From the NCBI GenBank assembly GCA_018822665.1, contig JAHJJX010000027.1:186001-250000 (forward strand): DNA of 64,000 bases, read 5' to 3'. The notes under the pieces are model-generated. The model ran no database searches, had not been told where the DNA came from, and saw only the letters and a program-made list of their open reading frames with translations. Shown here piece after piece: positions 23,706 to 33,650 of the stretch. The stretch is from a bacterium. GTDB lineage: Bacteria > Campylobacterota > Campylobacteria > Campylobacterales > Sulfurimonadaceae. The translations under genes and the position numbers were made by a program. Within the stretch, counting starts at the first letter, position 1, and each line of letters opens with the position of its first letter.

Positions 23706-25064
23706 TTATTTGCGGGCATCTTTTAAAGTGTCTGCAATTAAAAATGCCAATTCTAAGGCCTGGTCCGCGTTGAGACGTGGATCACAGTGTGTATGGTAAC
23801 GGGAAGATAAATCCTCTTCAGTCACCACAAAAGAACCGCCAATACATTCAGTAACATTTTTACCTGTCATCTCCAAATGTACACCCCCGGCAAAAGTCCC
23901 CTCCGCTTTATGAATTTGGAAAAACTGTTTCATCTCTGTCAAAATAGAATCTACCGGACGTGTTTTAAAGTTATTGGATGATTTTATCGTGTTACCGTGC
24001 ATAGGGTCACAACTCCATACAACTTTCAAACCTTCTTTTTCGACTGCACGAATAAGTCTTGACATACCCGTTTTTTCATCAGCAACTTTATCAGCGCCCA
24101 TTCTTATGATAATATTTAATCGTCCAGCTTCATTTTCAGGATTTAATCTATGCGCAAGTCTTAGCAAATCATCTGTATCCATTGTTGGACCGGCTTTAAC
24201 ACCGATAGGATTTTTAATGCCTCTCATATATTCAACATGCGCATCATTTAATCCACGGGTTCTATCCCCTATCCATAACATGTGAGCAGAAGTATCATAC
24301 CACTCACCTGTTAAAGAATCTTTTCTAGTAAAGGCTTCCTCATAAGGAAGCAAGAGTGCTTCATGGGAAGTGTAAAAATCTGTCTCTCTTAATGTTCTAT
24401 ATGTTTTGGAATTAATTCCGCATGCTTCCATAAATTTCAAAGATTTACCGATATCTTCTGCCAAATCTTCAAACTTTTGACTAATTTCACTTTTATGTGC
24501 AAAATCCAGAGTCCATTTGTGCACTTGGTGTAAATCTGCCAAACCGCCTGATGCAAAAGCACGAAGCAAATTCAATGTTGCAGCTGATTGGTTATATGCT
24601 TTTATCATTCTTTTGGGATCAGGAGTACGTGATTCTTTGGTAAAATCTACACCGTTGATAATATCGCCGCGGTAGGAGTCAAGGGTTATTCCGTCTATGG
24701 TCTCTGTATCGGATGAGCGAGGCTTCGCAAATTGTCCTCCCAAGCGACCTACTTTAACAACGGGAAGTTCTCCTGCATACGTCATAACAACCGACATTTG
24801 AAGAATAGCTTTAAATGTATCACGAATGTTAATTGCATGAAATTCACTAAAGCTCTCAGCACAATCTCCACCTTGAAGTAAAAAAGCCTTACCTTCTGCA
24901 ACATTTGCCAATTGTTCCTTTAAAGAACGGGCTTCACCCGCAAAAACAAGTGGCGGATAATTTTTTAATTCTGATAAAACATTATTTAACTCATCTTGAT
25001 TTGGATAAATCGGTTGTTGCGATACAGGCTTTTCTTTCCAGCTTGACGGGCTCCAAATACTCAT
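23706..25064 (-). CDS. aroG: Class II DAHP synthase
   Basis: 452 residues. 3-deoxy-D-arabino-heptulosonate-7-phosphate synthase of the plant/Mycobacterium type II, first step of the shikimate pathway. Motifs: [11 protein letters not shown] near 79, [13 protein letters not shown] near 105-118, [16 protein letters not shown] and [10 protein letters not shown] (metal and substrate sites). The length is normal for the family. A TAAGGTTTTATT leader precedes the ATG. It is transcribed alone, convergent with uup; other chorismate genes (aroE, trpE) lie 7-8 kb away. Confidence 0.92.
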   Translation of the reverse strand: MSIWSPSSWKEKPVSQQPIYPNQDELNNVLSELKNYPPLVFAGEARSLKEQLANVAEGKAFLLQGGDCAESFSEFHAINIRDTFKAILQMSVVMTYAGELPVVKVGRLGGQFAKPRSSDTETIDGITLDSYRGDIINGVDFTKESRTPDPKRMIKAYNQSAATLNLLRAFASGGLADLHQVHKWTLDFAHKSEISQKFEDLAEDIGKSLKFMEACGINSKTYRTLRETDFYTSHEALLLPYEEAFTRKDSLTGEWYDTSAHMLWIGDRTRGLNDAHVEYMRGIKNPIGVKAGPTMDTDDLLRLAHRLNPENEAGRLNIIIRMGADKVADEKTGMSRLIRAVEKEGLKVVWSCDPMHGNTIKSSNNFKTRPVDSILTEMKQFFQIHKAEGTFAGGVHLEMTGKNVTECIGGSFVVTEEDLSSRYHTHCDPRLNADQALELAFLIADTLKDARK

Positions 25065-25250
25065 AATAAAACCTTAAATTAATATATTTCGCAATTTTAC
25101 ATAAAAATACTTAAAATCGCTCTGATTTACTCTCCTGTCATAAAAATTTAACTTTAAACATAGCAGTAAAATATAAAAGAAAGAGTACTATGAAAGCTTT
25201 TTTTATGCTTAAAAATGTATAATGGCGCAACAATATTTGGGATGAATACT

Positions 25251-26162
25251 ATGCAAAAAAATGAACTTAAAGTACTTGCAAAAGAAATATACGAAAAGTT
25301 ATTAGATTCAATTGACAAAGAAAATAATGCTACAAAAGAGCAGCTTGTAAATTATTTGATAGAAACTGCGAATATAATTTCTAATTTAGATGATGACCAT
25401 TTAGACAAATTACATCATGCCAATTCTCTATTTACAAATTTACATCAAAATATTGCGGATAAAAGTTTATCTTCTTATAAAGATACAAATTCAAAATTTC
25501 AAGAGTTAACACAGATTAATGAAGAAGCCTTAAATAATTTTAACGCCAAACATATAGATGTACTTTCGTTAACTAAGAAATTTAATGAGATTCAAGGTCA
25601 GATGACGGATGAGATTCATAAAGCCAACAGTGTAATTTCTCAGCTTACTGAACAAATTAAAACCTTGGAAACTGAATCAAATCTTGATTCTCTCACAAAA
25701 GTATTTAACAGAAGAGCCTTAACCGCATATCTTTCAGATATATGTTCAAATCAAAATATAACACATGAGTTGCATCTTCTCATCTTAGATATAGATGACT
25801 TTAAAATCATCAATGACAAATATGGACATATTGCAGGAGATAAAATACTTATTTTTATTGCCAACATCTTAAGAAAAACACTCAGAGACGGAGATAAAAT
25901 ATTTAGATACGGCGGAGAAGAATTCATTATCGTCCTTAATAGAATAGATAATTTTAGATGTAAATCCATTACGACAAGACTCTTGCATTTAGTAAGTGAC
26001 AACAAACTTATATACAAGGGTGAGAATTTAAATGTAACTATGAGCATAGGGACTACTAAATTCATAAAAAATGATACACCGGATTCTTTAGTTGCAAGGG
26101 CAGATAAAGCTCTATATTTAGCAAAGAAAAACGGAAAAAATCAAATGGTCTCGGAGATGTAA
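25251..26162 (+). CDS. GGDEF diguanylate cyclase
   Basis: About 303 residues from ATG 25251 (GGGAT upstream; in-frame ATGs at 25215 and 25242 also exist). The first 140 residues are helical coiled coil. The GGDEF domain has LDIDDFKIINDKYGH and an intact YGGEEF active site. An RDGD five residues before it is the product-inhibition I-site. It makes cyclic di-GMP in the cytoplasm. It ends directly against cvpA. Confidence 0.85.
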   Translation: MQKNELKVLAKEIYEKLLDSIDKENNATKEQLVNYLIETANIISNLDDDHLDKLHHANSLFTNLHQNIADKSLSSYKDTNSKFQELTQINEEALNNFNAKHIDVLSLTKKFNEIQGQMTDEIHKANSVISQLTEQIKTLETESNLDSLTKVFNRRALTAYLSDICSNQNITHELHLLILDIDDFKIINDKYGHIAGDKILIFIANILRKTLRDGDKIFRYGGEEFIIVLNRIDNFRCKSITTRLLHLVSDNKLIYKGENLNVTMSIGTTKFIKNDTPDSLVARADKALYLAKKNGKNQMVSEM

Positions 26163-26819
26163 ATGGATATTAGTTATTTTGACATCATTGCTTCAGTAAT
26201 TATTCTTCTTTTAGGATTAAAGGGGATTATAAACGGATTTTTTAAAGAAGTTTTTGGTCTTTTAGGAATAGTGGGCGGTATTTTTGTTGCCTCTCGAGTC
26301 GGTGATGATGTAGGCAATTATATAAGCGATATGGTTTTTAAATTTGAAAACCATGCAGCGATAAGCTTTACCGGCTTTTTGGCTACATTAGCTCTCTTTT
26401 GGCTCATCATGCTTGGGGTGGGATTTGCATTTAAAAAATTAAGCAATTTAAGCGGTTTGGGTCCTGTTGATAAAACTCTTGGTTTTGTTTTTGGCGCAAG
26501 CAAGTTTTTTCTTATTGCCGCTGTTATAGCACATGCAACTTACAATATCAAGGCTATCAAGTCAAGCATTGAGCCGAGTATGCAAAAGAGTATTTTATTT
26601 CCTATCTTAGTTGAAACAGGCAGTTTTATTATGAAACTCGACCCTATCGAAATAGCAGATGACATCAATAGCACAATGAGTGAAAATGCAAAAATCATGC
26701 AAGATAAAATAGAAAATACTGTAAATAATTCAACACTCGACATCGTAAACAAAGCAAAAGAACAGATTAAACAAAGCATGCCTGACATTCCTCTTCCTGA
26801 AAAAATAAAGGAAAATTAG
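26163..26819 (+). CDS. cvpA: CvpA family membrane protein
   Basis: 218 residues with four hydrophobic segments in the first 130 (start DIIASVIILLLGLKGIING), typical of CvpA, then a charged cytoplasmic tail. In E. coli CvpA is needed for colicin V production and stress tolerance; the basic role is unclear. ATG follows the upstream TAA without a gap. Second gene of the run GGDEF-cvpA-fur-lysS-glyA. Confidence 0.85.
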   Translation: MDISYFDIIASVIILLLGLKGIINGFFKEVFGLLGIVGGIFVASRVGDDVGNYISDMVFKFENHAAISFTGFLATLALFWLIMLGVGFAFKKLSNLSGLGPVDKTLGFVFGASKFFLIAAVIAHATYNIKAIKSSIEPSMQKSILFPILVETGSFIMKLDPIEIADDINSTMSENAKIMQDKIENTVNNSTLDIVNKAKEQIKQSMPDIPLPEKIKEN

Positions 26820-26822
26820 AAT

Positions 26823-27296
26823 ATGCGAAAAGTATCCACAGATTTTAATGATAAAACTATTGAATATGAACAACTGCTAAGTGATTTCAAAACTTTATTA
26901 AAAAAGAATAATCTGAAGTTCACTATTCAAAGAGAAGTTATCTTGGAATCTTTGTATAACTCAGATGAACATTTAACTCCGGAGTCACTTCATCATCTCA
27001 TTCAAGATAAATTTCCAAATTTAAATACCGGGATTGCAACGGTATACAGAACTTTAGCTCTTTTAGAAGATTCCAATATGGTGACATCTCTCTCTTTTGG
27101 TGCGCAGGGCAAAAAATATGAACTTGGAGCAAAAGAGCATCATGACCACATGATATGTACGGAGTGCGGAAGCATTACGGAATTTGTAGATGAAGAGATA
27201 GAAAAAAGACAACATCAGATAGCAGATGCTCTTGGATTTTATATGTCTGACCATTCAATGCAGATTTACGGTATCTGTAAAAACTGTAAAAAATAA
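26823..27296 (+). CDS. fur: Fur family metal-dependent repressor
   Basis: 157 residues. Winged-helix N-terminal domain with the Fur signature ([11 protein letters not shown]), metal-binding HHDHMIC, and structural zinc pairs CTEC and CKNC. It is the ferric uptake regulator in Campylobacterota. It follows cvpA by 3 nt and precedes lysS by 14 nt, the order known from Helicobacter and relatives. Confidence 0.92.
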   Translation: MRKVSTDFNDKTIEYEQLLSDFKTLLKKNNLKFTIQREVILESLYNSDEHLTPESLHHLIQDKFPNLNTGIATVYRTLALLEDSNMVTSLSFGAQGKKYELGAKEHHDHMICTECGSITEFVDEEIEKRQHQIADALGFYMSDHSMQIYGICKNCKK

Positions 27297-27310
27297 TTAA
27301 AGGAAAACTA

Positions 27311-28828
27311 TTGGCTTTTGAAAACAAGTTTATACAACAAAGAATAGAAAAAGCAGAGATACTGAGAAAAGTTGGAATCAACCCATACTCAAACGACGCT
27401 CAAAGAAATACGACGATTGCAAAATATTTAAATGTAAATTCTGATGTTGCAGACAAAGAAAACGCAAGAGATGAAAACAGACACTATATAGTGAGTGGGC
27501 GCATAAAACTTCTTCGCATCATGGGCAAAGCGAGTTTTTTACAAATAGAAGACGAAAGTGGTGTACTTCAAATTTATCTAGCAAGAGATAACCTTCCTGA
27601 AGGTTTTTATAATGATATTTTTAAGAAGCTTATTGAAGTCGGTGATATTATTGAAGTTGCAGGATACCCTTTTGTAACTGGGCAAGGCGAGTTATCGCTT
27701 CATGCCGATGCACTCAAACTTTTAACAAAAGCCATTTCTCCATTACCTGAAAAATTTCATGGAGTAACAGACAAAGAGATTCGATACAGAAAAAGATATC
27801 TTGACCTTATCATGAATGCAGATGTTCGAAAAACATTTAAAATTCGTTCAAAAGTTATTTCATTGACTAGACGCTTTTTTGAAGACAAGGGATTCTTAGA
27901 AGTTGAAACACCTATGATGCACCCTATTGCCGGCGGAGCAAATGCAAAGCCTTTTGTTACGCATCACAATGCACTTGGTATTGACAGATATTTAAGAATC
28001 GCACCGGAACTTTATTTAAAAAGACTTATAGTCGGCGGTTTTGAAGCCGTATTTGAGATAAACAGAAATTTTAGAAACGAAGGTATGGATGCTACTCACA
28101 ATCCTGAGTTTACATCTATAGAATTTTACTGGGCTTACAAAACATACAAAGATTTGATTGTAATTACCAAAGAGTATTTTGAATATCTTTTTGACCATCT
28201 GGATTTGCCTACACAGCTTCCTTATGGCGATTTTGAGGTAGATTTTAGTAAATTTAGCGAGATTCCTCTTATAGAATCACTTTCTACTATTGGCGGGGTC
28301 CCTTCTGAAATAGTGAATAACAAAGAAAAAATAGCAGATTTTTTAAAGAGCAAAAATATTACACTCAAGCCCGGACTAACCTTAGGTCAACTTCAAGGTG
28401 AACTTTTTGATGCGTTTGTTGAGAAAAAATTAATTAATCCAACTTTTATAACTGAATATCCTGTTGAAATATCCCCGCTCGCAAGAAGAAGTGATGAGAA
28501 TCCGGATATTACTGAAAGATTTGAACTTTTTATTGCAGGTCGAGAGATAGCAAATGCCTTTAGCGAGTTAAATGACCCTGTAGATCAGCTGAATCGCTTT
28601 GAAGGACAGATGGCAGCAAAAGAGAGCGGAGATGATGAAGCGCATGAGATGGATGAAGATTTCATAGAAGCACTAAGCTACGGGATGGCTCCTACGGCCG
28701 GACAAGGTATAGGAATAGACAGACTTGTTATGCTTTTAACAAATGAGCATTCTATTCGCGATGTTTTACTGTTTCCTGCAATGAAACCAATACATAATGA
28801 AGAATTAAATCAAGAAGAAGAGGTATAA
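27311..28828 (+). CDS. lysS: Lysyl-tRNA synthetase, class II
   Basis: 505 residues. N-terminal OB anticodon-binding domain ([19 protein letters not shown]) and class II core: motif 1 near [21 protein letters not shown], shortened to LEVETPMMH; motif 2 [15 protein letters not shown]; motif 3 [10 protein letters not shown]. Starts with TTG 14 nt after fur with AAAGGAAAA before it. Charges tRNA-Lys. Confidence 0.93.
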   Translation: MAFENKFIQQRIEKAEILRKVGINPYSNDAQRNTTIAKYLNVNSDVADKENARDENRHYIVSGRIKLLRIMGKASFLQIEDESGVLQIYLARDNLPEGFYNDIFKKLIEVGDIIEVAGYPFVTGQGELSLHADALKLLTKAISPLPEKFHGVTDKEIRYRKRYLDLIMNADVRKTFKIRSKVISLTRRFFEDKGFLEVETPMMHPIAGGANAKPFVTHHNALGIDRYLRIAPELYLKRLIVGGFEAVFEINRNFRNEGMDATHNPEFTSIEFYWAYKTYKDLIVITKEYFEYLFDHLDLPTQLPYGDFEVDFSKFSEIPLIESLSTIGGVPSEIVNNKEKIADFLKSKNITLKPGLTLGQLQGELFDAFVEKKLINPTFITEYPVEISPLARRSDENPDITERFELFIAGREIANAFSELNDPVDQLNRFEGQMAAKESGDDEAHEMDEDFIEALSYGMAPTAGQGIGIDRLVMLLTNEHSIRDVLLFPAMKPIHNEELNQEEEV

Positions 28829-28833
28829 ATAAA

Positions 28834-30081
28834 ATGAGTTTTTTAAAAGAATTTGACAGCGAAATTTTTGAATTATGTGAAAAAGAGTTAGAGCGCCAAA
28901 CAGATCATTTAGAGATGATTGCATCGGAGAACTTTACACTTCCTGCTGTTATGGAAGCTATGGGTTCGGTATTTACTAACAAATATGCAGAAGGGTATCC
29001 TGCGAAACGTTATTATGGTGGTTGTGAGTATGCGGATGGTGTTGAACAATTAGCCATAGACAGAGCATGCGAGCTTTTTGGATGTAGCTATGCAAATGTG
29101 CAGCCTCATTCAGGCTCTCAGGCAAATGCTGCCGTATATGCAGGTTTACTCAAAGCGGGTGATAAACTTCTTGGTATGGATTTGAGTCACGGCGGTCACT
29201 TAACACATGGTTCCAAACCAAGCTTTTCAGGTCAAAATTATTCTAGTTTTACATACGGTGTGGAGCTTGATGGTCGCATTAATTATGAGAGAGTTTTAGA
29301 TATAGCAAAAATTACTCAGCCAAAAATCATAGTTTGCGGGGCATCTGCCTATGCAAGAGAAATTGACTTTAAAAAATTCCGTGAAATTGCTGACGCAGTT
29401 GGAGCAATTTTATTCGCCGACATCGCGCACATTGCGGGTCTTGTTGCAGCCGGTGAACACCCTAGCCCATTTCCACATGCCCACGTTGTAACAACAACAA
29501 CTCATAAAACTCTTGCAGGTCCAAGAGGCGGTATGATTATGACAAATGATGAAGATATAGCAAAAAAAATGAACTCTGCTATCTTCCCTGCACTTCAAGG
29601 CGGTCCGCTTGTTCATGTAATCGCCGCAAAAGCTGTTGGATTCAAATACAACCTTTCCCCTGCATGGAAAGATTATGCTAAACAGGTAAAAGCAAATGCG
29701 AAAGTATTAGCCGAAGTACTTATAAAAAGAGGCTATGATGTAGTAAGCGGAGGAACCGATAATCACTTGGTTTTAGTGTCTTTTGTCGGCCGTGAATTCT
29801 CTGGTAAAGATGCGGACGCTGCACTTGGAAATGCCGGAATAACCATCAATAAAAATACAGTTCCAGGTGAGACAAGAAGTCCTTTTGTTACTTCAGGTAT
29901 TCGTGTCGGTTCTCCTGCACTTACCTCAAGAGGTATGAAAGAAAAAGAGTTTGAATTTATAGCAAACAAAATGGCTGATGTTCTAGATGATATCAACAAT
30001 ACACAGCTGCAAGAATCTATTAAAAAAGAGTTAAAAGAACTAGCGCAAAACTTTGTAATTTACAATCAATCAACATACTAA
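28834..30081 (+). CDS. glyA: Serine hydroxymethyltransferase
   Basis: 415 residues. Converts serine and tetrahydrofolate to glycine and 5,10-methylene-tetrahydrofolate. PLP lysine lies in [14 protein letters not shown]; other family marks are [14 protein letters not shown] and QPHSGSQAN. It lies 5 nt after lysS, in the same operon. Confidence 0.95.
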   Translation: MSFLKEFDSEIFELCEKELERQTDHLEMIASENFTLPAVMEAMGSVFTNKYAEGYPAKRYYGGCEYADGVEQLAIDRACELFGCSYANVQPHSGSQANAAVYAGLLKAGDKLLGMDLSHGGHLTHGSKPSFSGQNYSSFTYGVELDGRINYERVLDIAKITQPKIIVCGASAYAREIDFKKFREIADAVGAILFADIAHIAGLVAAGEHPSPFPHAHVVTTTTHKTLAGPRGGMIMTNDEDIAKKMNSAIFPALQGGPLVHVIAAKAVGFKYNLSPAWKDYAKQVKANAKVLAEVLIKRGYDVVSGGTDNHLVLVSFVGREFSGKDADAALGNAGITINKNTVPGETRSPFVTSGIRVGSPALTSRGMKEKEFEFIANKMADVLDDINNTQLQESIKKELKELAQNFVIYNQSTY

Positions 30082-30091
30082 GGCAGATATT

Positions 30092-30634
30092 ATGACGAGC
30101 ATGGATTTAAAACTTATTAAAATGGTTACTGACCATTACTGGAAAAAAAGTGATACCGTAATAGATAAACTCACTTTCAAAGGTCGTACTTTTTACAATA
30201 AATTTGAAAAAATAAATGCTCCTCTGAGTCAGGCTCTTATTAATCAACACTTAAAAGGGGAAGTCACTTTGGCGCACTCTTTAGTAAATAAACACAATAA
30301 AGTTGAGAATATAGTCATTGATTACAATGGAAGAGACCCTGAGCGATTCTACCACAAAGCACAGCTTTTGCTTCGTGAAGAGGGATACATAAATTTTACT
30401 GCTTATACAACAAAAACAGAGGGTCATCTTCATGTTTATATTCATAAAGGGCATACTACCCTACAAGAGGCTATTGCTCTTGGTAAAATGATTTCTATGA
30501 AACTTGCCGCCAAACAGCCTAAGCAATGGAGAATGTTTCCAAATGATGAAATGCCGGATGAATACAATATTTTGACTCTTCCTTATGAGGTTTACTCCAA
30601 AGAGCGCGGAGCTTCATGGTCGAAGCACATGTAG
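30092..30634 (+). CDS. DUF1882 family protein
   Basis: 180 residues, soluble, of a Campylobacterota-restricted family (DUF1882 by recall) that regularly follows glyA. It contains [10 protein letters not shown] near 110-120. The function is unknown. It lies 10 nt after glyA with AAGGCAG before the ATG, so it is co-transcribed. Confidence 0.7.
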   Translation: MTSMDLKLIKMVTDHYWKKSDTVIDKLTFKGRTFYNKFEKINAPLSQALINQHLKGEVTLAHSLVNKHNKVENIVIDYNGRDPERFYHKAQLLLREEGYINFTAYTTKTEGHLHVYIHKGHTTLQEAIALGKMISMKLAAKQPKQWRMFPNDEMPDEYNILTLPYEVYSKERGASWSKHM

Positions 30635-30711
30635 TGTTTATTTTAGAAGAGTTATATGTTTATTTGCACAAAATTAGGTATGATTAGAAAATACAATCTG
30701 GGGGTAGCGTT

Positions 30712-31392
30712 ATGGAAGACAAAAATGAATTAAATGATATCATATTAAATCGTGGCAGTTCTGCAAACAACAATAAGAAGATTATTTTGGCTGTTGCCAC
30801 ATTGGGAGTAATTTTAATCATTGTTGTAATGTTGATGAATACTCTTACTTCAAACGGTACAGATAATTTACCTCAAGCAGTTTTACCACCTGAACCAACA
30901 ATCCAAGCAGTGCCGGCTGTGCAGGATGAACCTTTATTCGAAGAGGTTGTAGTGGTTGAAGAAAATGACAGCAATAATGACAATTTAGATAAAATTGCTC
31001 AAAGACTCAAACAAGAAAGTCAAGCACAGACGGGAACTCCTCAGATCCAAGATGAACGAGAAACACAAGAGAGTCTTCCTGCTCTCACACAACAAAAAGC
31101 TGTTCCTGCAAAAGTTGTAAGCAAGGCTAAAGAAACTCCTAAGGAATACGCAACTTCATCAAGACAATACTACGTTCAAGTCGGCTCTTTTTCAAAATAT
31201 GAACCAGATAAAAAATTCCTAACATCTATTACAAACAAAGGTTTTGAATATAAATACCACAAGGTAGCAAATGGTTCAAAAACTATCAATAAAGTTTTAG
31301 TAGGTCCATTTGAAAGTGAAAAAGAAGCAAGAAAAGCTCTTAAAACTATCAGAAGCAGTATTGAACCAGGTGCTTTTTTAACTAAAATATAA
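30712..31392 (+). CDS. SPOR-domain membrane protein
   Basis: 226 residues. One membrane segment at about 23-44 (IILAVATLGVILIIVVMLM), a Pro/Glu/Gln-rich periplasmic linker, and a C-terminal SPOR domain (YYVQVGSFSKYEPD to VLVGPFESEKEARKAL). SPOR domains bind denuded septal peptidoglycan, so it probably works in division. A promoter with TATGAT lies in the 77-nt gap upstream; GGGGGT precedes the ATG. Confidence 0.85.
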   Translation: MEDKNELNDIILNRGSSANNNKKIILAVATLGVILIIVVMLMNTLTSNGTDNLPQAVLPPEPTIQAVPAVQDEPLFEEVVVVEENDSNNDNLDKIAQRLKQESQAQTGTPQIQDERETQESLPALTQQKAVPAKVVSKAKETPKEYATSSRQYYVQVGSFSKYEPDKKFLTSITNKGFEYKYHKVANGSKTINKVLVGPFESEKEARKALKTIRSSIEPGAFLTKI

Positions 31393-31400
31393 CTCTTAAA

Positions 31401-31416
31401 TGCTCCTTTTGGAGCA
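31401..31416 (+). other. Small hairpin before trpE
   Basis: TGCTCC-TTTT-GGAGCA forms a 6-bp stem with a 4-nt loop between the SPOR gene and trpE. No T-run follows, so it is a weak terminator or a stabilising structure at best. Confidence 0.4.
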
Positions 31417-31437
31417 AATAATCCATAAGGTTTTACT

Positions 31438-32841
31438 TTGATATACTCAAGACAGTTTATACTTGACCAATTAGCTCCTATTGCTGTTTATTCTAAACTA
31501 AAAGCTATGTTTAAAAATGAAATTTCATACCTTTTTGAAAGTGCTGGACAATCTGAAGGAAATTACAGTTTTATTTGCATCGGAGCAAGGGAAAGACTTC
31601 AATACCTTCATGGCAAAACTCTCTATACTGATGCGAATCAGAAACTCCATATTAAAGAAGAAAATCCGTTTGCCTTTTTAAAAGAATACTATAAAAACAG
31701 AGATACGGCTGCCTATAAACAAGCAACAAAAGAATTGAAAGTTGGCTATGTAGACGGATTTATCGGTTATATCGGTTACGATATGGTCAAAGTATTTGAG
31801 CCAAAATTACACGCTTCGATGGACAATTTAATTGATGAATTAAATACTCCGGATTTAGATTTGATACTGCCTAAAATAATTTTAGTTTATTCTCATAAAA
31901 ATCATCAAATTACTCTTATAAGCACCCTTGAAGAATTCAGCAATACATTTGATAGTATTGAAAATGAACTCAAAAGCACCTACGAATATGTTCACATGAA
32001 AAAGAATAAGGGTAATGATAAAGGAAGCTTTGCGCATTCAAAAGAAAAATTCTTTAAGATGATTGATGATTCCAAAGAGATGATACGAAGCGGTGATGTT
32101 TTTCAAATTCTTATGACAAACCGTTTTACAAGAAATATTCAAGTGGACCCTTTTAGTTTTTACAGAATATTAAGAACAAAAAATCCATCTCCTTATATGT
32201 TTTTATTGGAATATGAAGATTGTAATATCGTCGGGAGCTCACCGGAGGTTATGGTGAGGCTTACAAACGGGGAACTTCTTCTTCGACCAATTGCAGGAAC
32301 AAGAAAAAGAGGAAACACCAAAGAAAGAGACAAAGAGCTGGAAATTGAGCTTTTAAATGATCCAAAAGAGTTAGCAGAACATCTGATGCTGATAGACTTA
32401 GGTCGCAATGACATAGGAAGAGTTGCTAAAACAGGAAGTGTAAAAGTTGAAAATATGATGCATATTGAGAGATTTTCTCATGTTATGCACATAGTCACCG
32501 ATGTTGTTGCACAGCTTGATGAGAATAAAGATATGTTTGATTTGTTTATGGCAACATTCACGGCCGGCACGATGACAGGTGCTCCTAAAATCAGGGCGAT
32601 GGAACTTATCGCTGCTTATGAAGGCATAAAAAGAGGTTTTTATAGCGGAAGTATCGGTTATTTTGGTTTTGATGGAAATATGGACAGCGCAATCACGATA
32701 AGAACCGCTATGGTAAAAAAGGACAAAGTGGTTCTTCAAGCCGGTGCAGGTGTTGTTGCAGACAGCCAAAACGAATTAGAATATCTTGAGGTCAATAACA
32801 AACTTGGCGCGCTCATACATTCACTCGAAGATTTAGACTAA
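31438..32841 (+). CDS. trpE: Anthranilate synthase component I
   Basis: 467 residues. Chorismate-binding fold with RPIAGTRKRG, LMLIDLGRNDIGRV, FSHVMHIVTDV, TAGTMTGAPK and the QAGAGVVADS end. The N-terminal LFESAG resembles the tryptophan-feedback LLES site, favouring TrpE over PabB. It starts with TTG (TAAGG upstream). No trpG is adjacent. aroE follows by 9 nt. Confidence 0.82.
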   Translation: MIYSRQFILDQLAPIAVYSKLKAMFKNEISYLFESAGQSEGNYSFICIGARERLQYLHGKTLYTDANQKLHIKEENPFAFLKEYYKNRDTAAYKQATKELKVGYVDGFIGYIGYDMVKVFEPKLHASMDNLIDELNTPDLDLILPKIILVYSHKNHQITLISTLEEFSNTFDSIENELKSTYEYVHMKKNKGNDKGSFAHSKEKFFKMIDDSKEMIRSGDVFQILMTNRFTRNIQVDPFSFYRILRTKNPSPYMFLLEYEDCNIVGSSPEVMVRLTNGELLLRPIAGTRKRGNTKERDKELEIELLNDPKELAEHLMLIDLGRNDIGRVAKTGSVKVENMMHIERFSHVMHIVTDVVAQLDENKDMFDLFMATFTAGTMTGAPKIRAMELIAAYEGIKRGFYSGSIGYFGFDGNMDSAITIRTAMVKKDKVVLQAGAGVVADSQNELEYLEVNNKLGALIHSLEDLD

Positions 32842-32850
32842 AGGCAGATT

Positions 32851-33642
32851 TTGGAACTTTTTGCTATTTTTGGCGACCCGGTAGAGCACTCTCGCTCTCC
32901 GCTAATGCACAACAGTGTATTTAAACACTTACATTATCCTGCCTGCTACACAAGAGTACATTTAAAAGAGGGTTCAAAACTAAAAGAAACTTTTTTCAAT
33001 CTTGCTCTTAGCGGTGCAAATGTAACTGTTCCGCATAAAGAAGATGCTTTTAATGCCTGTGATGAAGTGAGAGGTTTTGCAAAAAATATAGGCGTTGTCA
33101 ATACGCTGCTAAATGAAAATGGCCGTCTTATCGGTTACAACACAGATGCGGATGGTTTTATGTATGCAATAGAAGAGTTTGGGCATGTGGAAAATATTTT
33201 GCTTATTGGGGCTGGCGGGACTGCAAAGGCTTTAGCTTCAAGATTTATTCAAGATAACATCAATGTAACAGTTTTAAATAGAAGTGAAAAAAGGCTCTCT
33301 TATTTTAAAGAGATAGCCTGCTTAGCCTTTACATGGGATGACTTTGAGGTAAAAAAATATGATTTAGTTGTCAATACGACAAGTGCAGGACTCAAAGATG
33401 AAGAACTTCCTGCTCCACTAGAAATGATAGAAGATATTTTAAACAACACCTCTTTTGCAGCGGATGCAATTTACGGTAAACTAACACCATTTTTAAAGTT
33501 GGCAAAAGAAAAAAACATTACCTTCAAAGACGGTGCAGACATGCTTTTAGGTCAAGGTGTTTTGGCAAATGAACTTTTTACCAAGGGTGATTTAACGCTT
33601 AAAGATATTAAAACCCACATGCAAAAAAGTTTTAAACTCTAA
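32851..33642 (+). CDS. aroE: Shikimate dehydrogenase
   Basis: 263 residues. NADP-dependent reduction of 3-dehydroshikimate. Substrate site FGDPVEHSRSPLMHN, catalytic Lys/Asp region NVTVPHKEDA and NTDADGF, NADP loop LLIGAGGTAKA and NRS. Starts with TTG 9 nt after trpE (AAAGGCAG). Ends 8 nt from the convergent ATPase gene. Confidence 0.92.
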   Translation: MELFAIFGDPVEHSRSPLMHNSVFKHLHYPACYTRVHLKEGSKLKETFFNLALSGANVTVPHKEDAFNACDEVRGFAKNIGVVNTLLNENGRLIGYNTDADGFMYAIEEFGHVENILLIGAGGTAKALASRFIQDNINVTVLNRSEKRLSYFKEIACLAFTWDDFEVKKYDLVVNTTSAGLKDEELPAPLEMIEDILNNTSFAADAIYGKLTPFLKLAKEKNITFKDGADMLLGQGVLANELFTKGDLTLKDIKTHMQKSFKL

Positions 33643-33650
33643 GCCCCTTC

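Noticed and set aside
31401-31416. trp attenuator before trpE
   Set aside because: Only one small hairpin, no leader peptide with Trp codons and no T-run.
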